Part shown: positions 28,113 through 36,799 of the stretch, piece after piece
Numbering within the stretch: position 1 is the first letter of the stretch
How the letters are laid out: each line of letters starts with the position of its first letter
Source of the DNA: CAVXUB01 sp963764805
GTDB taxonomy: Bacteria; Actinomycetota; Acidimicrobiia; Acidimicrobiales; Bog-793
Assembly (NCBI GenBank): GCA_963764805.1
Contig: CAVXUB010000006.1
Location: 124,001-188,000 of the forward strand
DNA: 64,000 nucleotides
Direction of reading: 5' to 3'
Program-made: the position numbers and the translations under genes
Notes under the pieces: model-generated
What the model was told of the DNA's origin: nothing
The model's database searches: none
What the model saw: only the letters and a program-made list of their open reading frames with translations

Positions 28113-28753
28113 TCAACCAGTTGCAACCTGAGATCTCGCGGTCCCGAAGCACCCCTCGAAGAACGCATCGAGCGCGCCGACGTCTCTCTCGAGGTGCGCC
28201 CGCCCGTACTCGTCCCGGGTGATCACGAGCGACGGGCAGAACGACTCGAACGACCCGCGTAGAAGTGCGGCGAGCCCTTTACCGCTCGGGCCTCGCCCTC
28301 GTGCCACTCCGTGAGGACTTCTTCGACGCCTGCAGGCAGGTCGCCCGCGATGCCATTGGCCCGTGCGATCGCGGACAGCACGTTCGGCCGCGAGACGTCG
28401 AGACCTTGCTCGAACAGTGCATCCCGCAAGGCAATGCTGACGGCCTCCCCAGTCCAGGCGTCGCGTCGGTAAGCAGTGATGGCGAGCGCGAGGGCCGGCA
28501 GCGTCGTCCTTGGGAAGGTGCCGGGGTCAAAGCCCTGGAAGAGTTCAGGGGCGACCTGCGCTCGCAGCTCGCTAACGTGTTCGGCGGTCGCGAGCACGTC
28601 GAGCGGGGCGCCGTTGACCAGCTCGAGCGGCCACGACCGGACGTGAATGGCAGCGTCTTCGCGTGCGAGCTCGCCACGTCGGCGCACGAATGTGCGCAGC
28701 CCTACGTGCGTGTATGGACACCAGATGTCGGCGAACACCTCGACCTCGGTCAT
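28113..28753 (-). CDS. DsbA/FrnE-family thioredoxin-fold oxidoreductase (frameshift near 28258)
   Basis: The N-terminus VEVFADIWCPYTHVGLRTF is the thioredoxin strand and active-site helix of 2-hydroxychromene isomerase/FrnE proteins, but the second active-site Cys is replaced (CPYT), so a simple disulfide role is doubtful. The frame runs to GSPHFYAG and shifts near 28258; the other frame continues SFESFCPSLVITRDEYGR and ends FFEGCFG, as expected. ATG 28753 is used. It lies 16 bp downstream of the SQR-DsrE2 chimera, suggesting a shared redox or sulfur role. It is the first gene inside the left island repeat. Confidence 0.75.
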
Positions 28754-28769
28754 CGTCAGGACCTGGGCT

Positions 28770-29552
28770 TCATGTGAAAATGATCTCGCCGTCGGCGGCG
28801 ATTTCGTAGAACTCGCCCACCGTGATGATGTCCTGGACCTGGTTGACGAAGTCCGCGTGGGTAAACCTGAACAGGTCCACGGATGCCTTGCAGGCATAAA
28901 TCCCGCAGCCGGTGTCGGCGATCATCTCGACGAACTCGGGGATCGATGGGATGTCGAACGACTCCATCTTCCGCTCGAGCATGTGGGTCGCGATGGCAGA
29001 CATGCCTGGGAGTGCCCCGAGCATGGTGGCGATGTCCATGCCGGGGTTGCCGACCGTCGCAACTTTGATGTGTTCGAAGCGCTTCCTGCGGATGGCGTCG
29101 AGCCCGAAGAACGTGAAGAAGAGGTTCGCCTCGATCCCTTCCGCCCGAGCTCCTTCGGGGGTGTAGAAGGTGAAGACCTTCTCCAGCCATCCGGTGCCCG
29201 TCAGGCCCTCGGTCTCGTCAGGGGCGAGTTCGGCGCCGGTCGCGACGACGAGTACGTCGTAGCGGATCTCCGTGCCGTCCGCGAGCTGCACCATGTTGGA
29301 ATCGATGTCGACGCGCTCCACCGCCGCCGTCCGGTAACCGACCGACTTGTGGAGCTGCCGGCCACGCGGCCGGACGATGTCCTCGGCATGAGTAAGCCCG
29401 AACGGTAAGAAGAGCAGGCCGGGCTGATAGACGTGGCGGTCGTCGATGTCGATCACCGTGATCGACATCTCGTCGACAGCGAAGACCCGGCGGACCCGGT
29501 TGGCTGTCAGAGTGCCGCCGGTGCCGCCGCCCAGGATCACGATCCGTTTCAT
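28770..29552 (-). CDS. Chimera: N-terminal half of sulfide:quinone oxidoreductase joined to C-terminal part of DsrE2
   Basis: Residues 1-145 are the first half of an SQR-type flavoprotein: dinucleotide motif VILGGGTGGTLTANRVRR, then DRHVYQPGLLFLPFG and LVVATGAELAPDETEG up to KVFTFYTPEGA. From there the sequence changes abruptly to DsrE2: EANLFFTFFGLDAI, MLERKMESFDIPSIPEF and GCGIYACKASVDLF. The SQR redox cysteines and membrane-binding end are missing, as is the DsrE2 N-terminus. The frame is intact, ATG 29552 has a GACGGAGG ribosome site, and codon use matches the neighbours. It is either an in-frame deletion between adjacent sqr and dsrE2 genes or a genuine fusion. Confidence 0.8.
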   Translation of the reverse strand: MKRIVILGGGTGGTLTANRVRRVFAVDEMSITVIDIDDRHVYQPGLLFLPFGLTHAEDIVRPRGRQLHKSVGYRTAAVERVDIDSNMVQLADGTEIRYDVLVVATGAELAPDETEGLTGTGWLEKVFTFYTPEGARAEGIEANLFFTFFGLDAIRRKRFEHIKVATVGNPGMDIATMLGALPGMSAIATHMLERKMESFDIPSIPEFVEMIADTGCGIYACKASVDLFRFTHADFVNQVQDIITVGEFYEIAADGEIIFT

Positions 29553-29860
29553 TGGGTCGCCTCCGTCACCGGGGTCGACGCCACTGCCGTCCTCCATGAC
29601 GCCAGCTTCCGCGCCCCGAATCTGGAGTAATAGGGCCGAAAGTCTCTTCGCGTAGGAAGTGCACTCGCTGTGTCAGCCAAGTTTCCGAGGAAGTCGGGCG
29701 CGACGAGCGGGTGTCGCCCTCTACGTCAGAGCTGGCGACACCGTGGCCGCGGTGCCCTCTGTTGGCGGTCAGGTGGCTCCATACTTCGGCCCGCCCCTAA
29801 CAAGAGGGTAGACGAAGCTACAAACCGTACCTGATGGTCCATAGCGCCCCGTCTAAGGGG

Positions 29861-29866
29861 TATACT
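29861..29866 (+). promoter_or_regulatory. TATACT -10 box, 6 nt before the AbiEi-like gene
   Basis: A near-consensus TATACT is followed by six bases and GTG 29873. A leaderless transcript of the toxin-antitoxin pair is likely. The upstream region 29598-29860 holds no other gene that I can recognise. Confidence 0.5.
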
Positions 29867-29872
29867 GCAGTA

Positions 29873-30584
29873 GTGACGCGTTCCTCCCCTCTCTCCCGAT
29901 TGCAAGAGCTGGCCCAAGACCAGTGGGGCCTGATTACGCGCAGGCAGATGGTGGCCCGCGGCATTGGCGAGACCACACTGGAACGACTGACCGCCCCCGG
30001 GGGGCCCCTCGAACGGGTGGCTACAGGCGTCTACCTTTTTGCCGCTGCTCCGGCCCCTGATCACCTCGATCTCCGGGCCGCCTGGCTGCAACTGGCTCCC
30101 GCAACGCCCGCGTGGGATCGGACCGCCGACCAGGGTGTCGTCTCCCACCGATCGGCGGCCTCGATGTACGCGCTAGGTCACCTCCCAGCGGATCGCCATG
30201 AGTTCACACTGCCTCGGCGGAAACAGTCGCGGCAGACCTGACGTACGCATTCATGTCCGCAGGCTGGACCCGGGCGAGTGGGCCAACCTCCGGGCGCTGC
30301 CGGTGACCAGACCGTCCAGAATCGCCTCAGACCTGCTCTGGGACCACGAGGACCCGGAGGCAGTTGCACAGCTCATTGCCGATTCGATCCGTCCGGTGCT
30401 CGACTACCCGGGAACATTCGCCGATGAGCTGGTCCCCCATGCGGCCAGGTTCGGCCTGCGTAAGGGGGATGGCCTCGGGCTCCTGCGATGGCTCCTGGAT
30501 CTGACCAACCATCCTGATGCCGGGCGATGGATGGCCGAAGCACGAGCGCACGTACACCGGGCGAACCGGTCGAAGACGTCATGA
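29873..30584 (+). CDS. AbiEi-like antitoxin/transcriptional regulator of a type IV toxin-antitoxin system (frameshift near 30238)
   Basis: The N-terminal winged-helix segment LQELAQDQWGLITRRQMV and GIGETTLERL is typical of AbiEi antitoxins, which bind their own promoter and counteract the toxin. The middle keeps GVVSHRSAASMYALGHLP and HEFTLPRR. Near 30238 one extra base ends the first frame; the second continues DVRIHVRRLDPGEWANL through TRPSRIASDLLWD and ends at 30584. GTG 29873 is preferred because of the -10 box. Its stop overlaps the AbiEii start (ATGA). Confidence 0.78.
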
Positions 30585-31481
30585 GTGCCAGTGACCGATA
30601 CGGAACCCCAGCCGCATTCCGACGTGCTCTGACGGACAAGCTCAAAGAGTCGGCAAGGACGTCGCCGTGGACACCCCAGCAACTCCAACGGCAGGTCGCC
30701 TACGACCGGCTTCTCGAACGCCTCTACGTGATCGACGACGGCTGGATCGTCAAAGGTGCCACTGCTCTTCTCGCTCGGGATCTCGGCGTGCGTGCAAGCC
30801 TCGATGTCGATATCTACAGGGCGGTGGCGCAGGAGATCGCCGAGGCCGATGTTCGCACGGCTGCCGTGCTCGACATCCGCGACTGGTTTCGTTTCGAGAT
30901 CGGGCCGGCCACTCCGAGCGGCAACAACAGCATCCGACTGCCGGTGAGCGCCTTCATAGGAGCAACAACGTGGATGGCGTTCCACATCGATCTGTCAGGG
31001 ACTGACCTCCGGATGACGGGGCAACCCGACGACGTCCCTCCAATCGCGGCGCGGCATCATCCCTGAGGTCGATCAACGAGGGTATCGGGCCTACCCACTC
31101 GTGGACCACGTCGCCGACAAGGTCGCTGCGACGTACGAGCGACACGGCGCGTTGGGGAATCCCTCGACGCGGTACCGAGATCTCGTCGATCTGGTGGCCA
31201 TCGTTGGTGCCGCATCGGTTTCGGCGGAAGCGCAAGGGGCTGCCCTTCGATCGGAATTCGAGCGCCGGACCCTCACGCTGCCCGAGTCCTTCGACGTACC
31301 TGATAGGCCTCTGTGGGAGCGGGGATACGCCGCGGAGGCCCGGGCTTCACTCTTGGCGACGGCGCAGACGCTGGACGATGCTTTGGCGGTCGTCCGCCCC
31401 TTTCTCGATCCGCTGTTCCGAGGCGGAGCGGCTGGCGTGTGGAATCCCGGAAACCAACGGTGGTCCGAACGTGTCACATGA
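30581..31481 (+). CDS. AbiEii-like nucleotidyltransferase toxin (frameshift near 31050)
   Basis: A type IV toxin candidate with a nucleotidyltransferase fold. WIVKGATALLARD is followed by RASLDVDIYRA, the GG/GA...SxDxD catalytic pattern of the family. Near 31050 the first frame stops after DDVPPIAARHHP; the other frame carries GYRAYPLVDHVADKVAATYE, then TRYRDLVDLVAIVG, which is the conserved second half. If the shift is real the toxin would be inactive; if a base-call error, the pair is complete. Known AbiE systems abort phage infection. Confidence 0.78.
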
Positions 31482-31581
31482 TGCGTGCACTTCTCGTAGC
31501 CGTGGCACCGAAATGTAGCGAAGTGAACCGCCCCGGGATCCGCGAAGGCTTCACCCCTTGGGAAGGAACATGGCGCTTCGG

Positions 31582-31587
31582 TAGGGT
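31582..31587 (+). promoter_or_regulatory. TAGGGT -10 box, 6 nt before the SMC-like ATPase gene
   Basis: TAGGGT ends six bases before GTG 31594, separating this gene's expression from the abiE pair. There is no ribosome site, so the transcript is probably leaderless. Confidence 0.4.
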
Positions 31588-31593
31588 GTCGCC

Positions 31594-34047
31594 GTGACGA
31601 GGCAGTTCGAGGCTCTCGATGAGCTTCTATCGCGTGCGGCAGAGAGTGGGCTGGATCGAGCCGTCGAGGACCTCGTCCTGGCAGCGTTGATGGGTGCAGA
31701 CGCGCTGGGCGCAGCGCTTGTTGGCGATCGTCCGAGCGTTTCGACCGCTGCGGCAGTCGAGCCGTCGGCGGGCCAGGAGGAAGTGTTCATCAGCTCAATC
31801 GTCGTGGAGGGCTTCCGCGGTATCGGGCCAGGTGTTCGGCTCGGGTTCACGCCGGCGCCAGGTCTGACCATCGTTGCCGGACGCAACGGATCCGGGAAGT
31901 CGAGCTTCGCAGAGGCTGCCGAGCTGGCGCTCACGGGTACGGCGAGCCGGTGGAACGACCGGTCGAAGGTGTGGCAGCAGGGCTGGAAGTGCCTTCACCA
32001 CGATGGGCCTCGGTCGATCGAGCTGAAGCTCGTGGTCGGCCAACCCAGAGGAGAGGTGACCATCCGACGGAAATGGGCGCCCGGTGCCGATCTTGCCGGT
32101 GCGACGACGACGTTACAGGCCCGCGGCGGAAAGGAACAGGCGGACGATCTTCGAGAGTGGGCGACTGCTCTCGCGACCTGGCGACCGTTCCTCCCTTACA
32201 GCGAGCTCGGGGGGCTCCTCGACGAAGGCCCGGCCAAGCTGTATGACGCGATCACGTCGGTCTTGGGACTGGAGGACTGGTCTGGCGCGGCGGCACGGCT
32301 GGATGACGCGCGTAAGACGGTGGACGCTGCGGCGTCCGAGGTCAAGAAGGAGGCGGGCGACCTGAGAGCGCAACTCCGTGACATGGACGACGATCGGGCC
32401 CGCACCGCCACCTCAGCGCTCGGAACCGGCGACAGGTGGGACCTGGAGGTGCTCGAGTCGCTTGCGACTGGAACCGCGGCAGCACCTGCCAGGCTTGAGG
32501 ATCTCACCTCGCTTGCCCGCCTGCCGGACCTCGACCTGGACGCGATCGAACAGGCAACGTCGAGATTGACGGCCGCAATCGATGCCTCGGCGTCCCTCCA
32601 GGGAGGATCGGCCGAGCGATCGAGCGAACTGGCCGAACTCCTCGAGCAGGCGCTCAGGTTCCATCAACGCGGCCACTCGGAAGCCTGTCCTGTTTGCGGC
32701 ACGGAAGGCGTTCTGAAGGAGGAGTGGGTTTCGTCGACCTCGTCTGCCGTTCAGACACTGCGAGAGAACGCAAGATCGTACGCCAGGGTCTCCAGTGAGC
32801 TCAGGACCGCCACCTCAGTGGCACGGGAGGTCGTAGAGCCGGTCCCCAGGTTCCTCGCCGCGCAGGTCGATGACGTCGACTGCAGTCAGCTTCTCGCGGC
32901 GTGGTCGAAGTACGCCGATCTGCCGGAGGAGGCGCGAGAGCTGGTCGACCATATCCAGCGGCATGCACCACTGGTCGCGGCAGCGCTGCCACCGTGTCGA
33001 GAGGCCGCAGCCGAAGAGCTGCGGGCGAAGCAGGACCTCTGGCTGCCCGTCGCCGCGCGAATCACCGCTTGGGTCACCAGAGCGCGGCAGTCTCGGGCGG
33101 AGAGTGCGCAGTCAGCCAATCTCAAGGCGGCGGCATCCTGGCTCCGCGACCAGACAGCCGCCGTGAGAAATGAGCGGCTACAGCCCATTTCGGAGCAAGT
33201 GACTCGGATCTGGGAAACGCTGTGTCGCGACTCGAATGTGAAGGTCACCGACGTCTCGCTGCAGGGCAGGGGCACCCAGCGGCGCGTCGCTGTCGAGGTC
33301 GCCGTCGACGACGAGAGCGGCGCCGCTCTCTCGGTGATGTCCCAGGGAGAGCTTCACGCTCTGGCGTTGGCGATGTTCCTGCCGAGGGCGACGATGGCTG
33401 CAAGCCCTTTCCGTTTTGTGATGGTCGATGACCCCGTGCAAGCAATGGACTTCGTCCGGGTCGATGGACTCGCACGGGTTCTGTCGAGTGAGGCGCAGCG
33501 CCGTCAGGTCATCGTCTTCACGCACGATGCACGGTTGCCCGACGCCTGCCGTCGTCTAGGACTGCCTGCCACAGTGCTCGAGATCAGCAGGGAAGAGCGT
33601 TCGGAAGTGACCGTTCGACGCCGGTCCGGTCCTGCGGAAGACATGATGTCTGACGTGGCGGCGCTGCTGGCGACGGAAGGGGTGCCTGCCGACACACTGA
33701 AGAAGGCGATTCCTGGTCTTTGCCGCCGGGCACTGGAGGCAGCGTGCGCGGACCTCACATGGCACCGTCTCTTGCGCGACGGGCTCACGCATGCAGAGAT
33801 CGGAGCGCGCATCGACTCTGCCGGGAAGTTGATGCCCCGTCTCGCTCTCGTCCTGTTCGGCGACGCCGGACGCGCCGGGGATGTGCTCGCAAGTCTCAAT
33901 CGCCGCGGCGGTCTCGGGCCAGACGCGGCCGACTGCGTGCAGGATCTCAACCGTGGCGCGCACAGTGGTGGTGCCGACATGTGCCTGCTCGCGGAACGCA
34001 CCCGTTCCCTCATAGCAGGGCTCCGCGCACTCGTTCATGGCACCTGA
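31594..34047 (+). CDS. SMC/Rad50-like zinc-hook ATPase, putative defence ATPase
   Basis: An intact 817-residue protein. After a ~65-residue N-terminal helical domain comes a RecF/Rad50-type ATPase head: FRGI, then Walker A GRNGSGKS (96-103). Two charged helical arms flank a single zinc-hook-like CPVCG (C365, C368), which could dimerise through one zinc. The second head half has MSQGELHALALAMFLP (from 582) as ABC signature and VMVDDPVQAMD (from 610) as Walker B, then FTHDARL. The last ~120 residues are a separate helical domain ending with LNRGAHSG. It overlaps the next gene by 11 bp. It resembles defence ATPases such as those of Lamassu, but I see no nuclease effector; binding of DNA ends or phage DNA is inference. 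Confidence 0.85.
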   Translation: MTRQFEALDELLSRAAESGLDRAVEDLVLAALMGADALGAALVGDRPSVSTAAAVEPSAGQEEVFISSIVVEGFRGIGPGVRLGFTPAPGLTIVAGRNGSGKSSFAEAAELALTGTASRWNDRSKVWQQGWKCLHHDGPRSIELKLVVGQPRGEVTIRRKWAPGADLAGATTTLQARGGKEQADDLREWATALATWRPFLPYSELGGLLDEGPAKLYDAITSVLGLEDWSGAAARLDDARKTVDAAASEVKKEAGDLRAQLRDMDDDRARTATSALGTGDRWDLEVLESLATGTAAAPARLEDLTSLARLPDLDLDAIEQATSRLTAAIDASASLQGGSAERSSELAELLEQALRFHQRGHSEACPVCGTEGVLKEEWVSSTSSAVQTLRENARSYARVSSELRTATSVAREVVEPVPRFLAAQVDDVDCSQLLAAWSKYADLPEEARELVDHIQRHAPLVAAALPPCREAAAEELRAKQDLWLPVAARITAWVTRARQSRAESAQSANLKAAASWLRDQTAAVRNERLQPISEQVTRIWETLCRDSNVKVTDVSLQGRGTQRRVAVEVAVDDESGAALSVMSQGELHALALAMFLPRATMAASPFRFVMVDDPVQAMDFVRVDGLARVLSSEAQRRQVIVFTHDARLPDACRRLGLPATVLEISREERSEVTVRRRSGPAEDMMSDVAALLATEGVPADTLKKAIPGLCRRALEAACADLTWHRLLRDGLTHAEIGARIDSAGKLMPRLALVLFGDAGRAGDVLASLNRRGGLGPDAADCVQDLNRGAHSGGADMCLLAERTRSLIAGLRALVHGT

Positions 34048-34402
34048 GACACTGACCGAGGTAGCCGGTCTTCTTGCCAATCATGGCGACCGGCGACTCG
34101 GCTCGACCCGGCACATCGCCGCGGCGATGATCCTCCGGCAGGTCTTGGAGGAGAGCCTCGATGGGCTGTGGGCAGCGGAAGAGCCGGGTATGGCATCGGT
34201 CAGCATGCGGGCGCAGCTGATCGTTCTCCCGTGGTTCCTGGAGGAGTCGCTGGCGGGCCGGGTGAGGGAGGTATGGAACGCGCTCTCAGCCGCCTGTCAC
34301 CACAGCGCTTATGAGTTGGCACCCTCGCGTCAAGAGATCTCGTTCTCGATAGCGGTGATCGAGGAGCTTGCAGCGGCGGTAGCGGCACGAGCGCGGCTAT
34401 AG
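34037..34402 (+). CDS. Small helical, HEPN-like partner of the SMC-like ATPase
   Basis: 121 residues, predicted all-helical, with no signal or membrane helix. Notable motifs are MILRQVLEESLDGLW, SMRAQLIVLPWFLEE and ALSAACHHSAYELAPS (C87, H88, H89). The buried R/N...H pattern and helical hairpins recall HEPN-type RNase or DUF4145-like domains, though a canonical RxxxxH is not clear. ATG 34037 lies inside the ATPase gene end, so the two are translationally coupled. I do not know a named family. A role as effector or regulator of the ATPase is inference. Confidence 0.6.
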   Translation: MAPETLTEVAGLLANHGDRRLGSTRHIAAAMILRQVLEESLDGLWAAEEPGMASVSMRAQLIVLPWFLEESLAGRVREVWNALSAACHHSAYELAPSRQEISFSIAVIEELAAAVAARARL

Positions 34403-34476
34403 GGCGTAACCCGGCCATTCCCGTCGCCGCCCATTCCTCGGGGCGAGACGGGCGCACGTCACCTACTGTCGGGGAC

Positions 34477-35310
34477 GTGTTGGCCGTAGGGGTAGACGTC
34501 GCCGAGGAGCGAAAGGGGCTCGACCTGGTGGCGATCGACTCCGACCGTCATGTCGTTGCCAGCCGCGGGCGCATGACCGTTGACACGGTGGCGGCGCTGA
34601 TCGTGGACGAGCTGCGTCCCGACGTCGTGTGCATCGACTCGCCCACAGGATGGTCCCTCTCTGGCAAGAGTCGCCAGGCAGAGCGGGAGCTCGCCAAGCG
34701 GCGGATCTCATCCTTCGCCACCGGCGCAGATCCTGGTGATCACAGCTTCTTCAGGTGGATGCGGGTCGGGTTCCGGGTCTTCGAGGCGATACGCGACGAC
34801 TACCCGCTCTATCGAAGCGGCAGTCCTGCCGGCCGGGCTGCGGAGGTCTTCCCGAACGCTTCGGCAGTGCTCCTTGCCGGCCGAGAGAGGGATCCGTCAG
34901 AGTCCAAGCTTCAGTTCCGCCGAGCGATTGTGGCCAGTCAAGGAGTGGACGTCGATCGAGTTCCGGGGATCGACCGGATAGATGCAGCCCTCGCCGCGCT
35001 GACCGGTCTTCTTGCACTCGAGGGCCAGTTCAGTTGCGTCGGCAATCCGGACGAAGGAGTGATCCTGCTGCCGGTCACGCCCACCGTCGGGATACCCGCC
35101 GTAGCGTCCGTCTCGAGGAAGGCTCCGCCGAGCCGATTTCGATCGCTGGACGGTGACTGCATGTGCGGCTGCGGCGCCCCGGTGAGACGAAGATTCCTTC
35201 CTGGTCACGACGCCAAGCTGAGGTCGAGGCTGCTGGCGGAGTGGCGCGGAGGCGACGCGTGCGCAGAAGCGCGCCTGCACGAACTCGGCTGGTTGTCGGA
35301 GCACGCGTAG
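34477..35310 (+). CDS. DUF429 (RNase H-fold) protein with Cys-rich C-terminal tail
   Basis: The first ~185 residues match DUF429, a predicted RNase H-like nuclease fold: VGVDVAEERKGLDLVAID, VVCIDSPTGWS, then EVFPNASAVLL and GIDRIDAALAALTGLLA. The last ~50 residues hold CMCGCGAPVRRRFLPGHD and KLRSRLLAEW, a compact Cys/His module probably binding zinc. GTG 34477 is used. It is the last gene before the right island repeat, 75 bp after the small helical gene. The function of DUF429 is unproven. Confidence 0.72.
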   Translation: MLAVGVDVAEERKGLDLVAIDSDRHVVASRGRMTVDTVAALIVDELRPDVVCIDSPTGWSLSGKSRQAERELAKRRISSFATGADPGDHSFFRWMRVGFRVFEAIRDDYPLYRSGSPAGRAAEVFPNASAVLLAGRERDPSESKLQFRRAIVASQGVDVDRVPGIDRIDAALAALTGLLALEGQFSCVGNPDEGVILLPVTPTVGIPAVASVSRKAPPSRFRSLDGDCMCGCGAPVRRRFLPGHDAKLRSRLLAEWRGGDACAEARLHELGWLSEHA

Positions 35311-35332
35311 CCGGCCCGGGAGAGAAGTCATG

Positions 35333-35527
35333 ACTGGCGCGTTTGGCGGGTGCTTCGCCGCCCCCGGTCTCTTCGAACGCTTCGCTGTTCTGATCCCGGC
35401 CCGATCGTGGTGACCGAGTAGATCGTGCACCTTCAACTAGCGCCTCCGGACATGCGTCTGTCAACAGGTCACGACATCTCAGGACTCGGCCGACCCCGGC
35501 CAACAACTAGCTCGAGTCCCGCCGTGA
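35333..35527. repeat. Island boundary repeat, right copy
   Basis: Direct-oriented relative of 27880-28070. It starts 22 bp after the DUF429 stop and runs into the 3' end of apbE, whose last ~18 codons and corrected stop (35469-35471) lie inside it. The shared block CCGGCCAACAACTAGCTCGA is identical in both copies. Confidence 0.75.
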
Positions 35528-36225
35528 AGGCTTCCTTGCCATCCGTTCCGATCCAATAGCCCTCGTAGCCTGCGATGACCGCTATTGCGCGGCAGCACCT
35601 TCTCTCCGCCGGCCGCGAGACCGGTGGCCAGGGCATCGGACAGTGCAAGAGACGGTCCTGTCACGGTGGCGGAGGCCGTTGCAGTGGCGAACTTGCCGGT
35701 TCGTGGATCGATGATATGTCGACCTCGTTCGTAAGAGCCCGAAGTGGCAACTGCCGAGCGGGCTCGAATGACGCAGGCAAACGCGTCGCGCCGCCAGGGG
35801 TGCCGAATGCCTACCTCCCAGAGACCGCCGCTCGGTGGGTCGCCAAGCAGCGCAATGTCCCCTCCGCCATTGACTACTGCCGTCTGCACCCCTGCATCGA
35901 CGAGGCGCCCTAGCGCCTCCTCGATGGCCCATCCCTTGACGAGGCCGGTCGGGTCGAGTCCTTCCGGCATGGCCCACGGATCGAACCACCCGCCGGAAAG
36001 CTCTCTCGCCTCGCGGCAGCGATTGAGCACCTTTGCGATCTCGGGCGGCGCATCTGCCAACTCCAGCCTTCCATCGCGCAGCTGGCGCATGGGGCTGTCA
36101 GGGATCCAGAGGCTGAACATCCGGTCGAGCTCGTGCAATCGTTCGCAGGCCGAACGTATCGCGCCTCGACCCTGCTCCGAAGACGCTTTGTCGAGAAAGA
36201 TCTTGAAACTGACGACGGTTCCCAT
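35469..36225 (-). CDS. apbE: FAD:protein FMN transferase ApbE (frameshift near 35604)
   Basis: Covalently attaches FMN to Thr/Ser of extracytoplasmic flavoproteins. MGTVVSFKIFLDK opens the fold; GLVKGWAIEEAL, VNGGGDIALLG and ATSGSYERGRHIIDPRTG are the FAD/Mg sites. Near 35604 one extra base separates AAGGEKVL from the expected IAVIAGYEGYWIGTDGKEAF, whose frame ends in the island repeat. ATG 36225 is used; GTG 36249 or TTG 36264 would add a few residues. No signal peptide is evident. It follows the FMN-binding gene, its likely substrate. Confidence 0.82.
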
Positions 36226-36271
36226 CACATCCTCGGCGTGCCCGAGCACGTCTTCGATGATCAAAGAGCTG

Positions 36272-36799
36272 TCACTTCTTGATCTTGTCCAGTGCCGATT
36301 GCAGCGAGTACAGGTAGGCCTCACTCGTATACGTGGCGCCCGATACGGTGGCAACCTGCACGCTGTCAGCAGAGAGCACCTCATTTCGGAGCATCGGGAT
36401 GACTTGCTGCGCCAGCTGCTGCGAGTACGACTCCGCCGTCATCAGCTGCGTAACAGTAACGTCGAGGATCTTCGTCGATGCTCCTCGGTGGTGCACTGTC
36501 ACCTTGACGGCCAGTTCTCCATAGCCGTAATTCTCCAGTGGTCCGACTGCAGCGGATCCGCCTGCTCCGCCAGACGCCGTAGGGGCGGTCACGCCTGGCG
36601 CCCCTGTCGACCCTGTCGCACCCGTGGCTCCAGTCGAGCCGCCGCCAGTGAGACCGGTGGCGCCGCTCGTGCCTGTCGCGCCGCTGGAGGCGCCTGGGTG
36701 GCCCTGACTGAGCGAGACGGTCCGAGGTGGATGGTGCAGGAGCACCACAGTGAGAGTCCCGACGACTGCCGAGGCTACGGCGGTAACCGATCGTCTCAT
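36272..36799 (-). CDS. Membrane-anchored FMN-binding domain protein
   Basis: A basic N-terminus and one hydrophobic segment (VTAVASAVVGTLTVVLL) anchor or export the protein. A ~50-residue Gly/Ala/Thr linker with collagen-like GATGSTGAPG repeats leads to an FMN_bind domain. Its flavinylation motif is VSGATYTSEAYLYSLQSAL, where ApbE attaches FMN to the Thr of SGAT. ATG 36799 overlaps the reductase stop (ATGA). It probably carries electrons outside the membrane from the adjacent reductase. Confidence 0.85.
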   Translation of the reverse strand: MRRSVTAVASAVVGTLTVVLLHHPPRTVSLSQGHPGASSGATGTSGATGLTGGGSTGATGATGSTGAPGVTAPTASGGAGGSAAVGPLENYGYGELAVKVTVHHRGASTKILDVTVTQLMTAESYSQQLAQQVIPMLRNEVLSADSVQVATVSGATYTSEAYLYSLQSALDKIKK

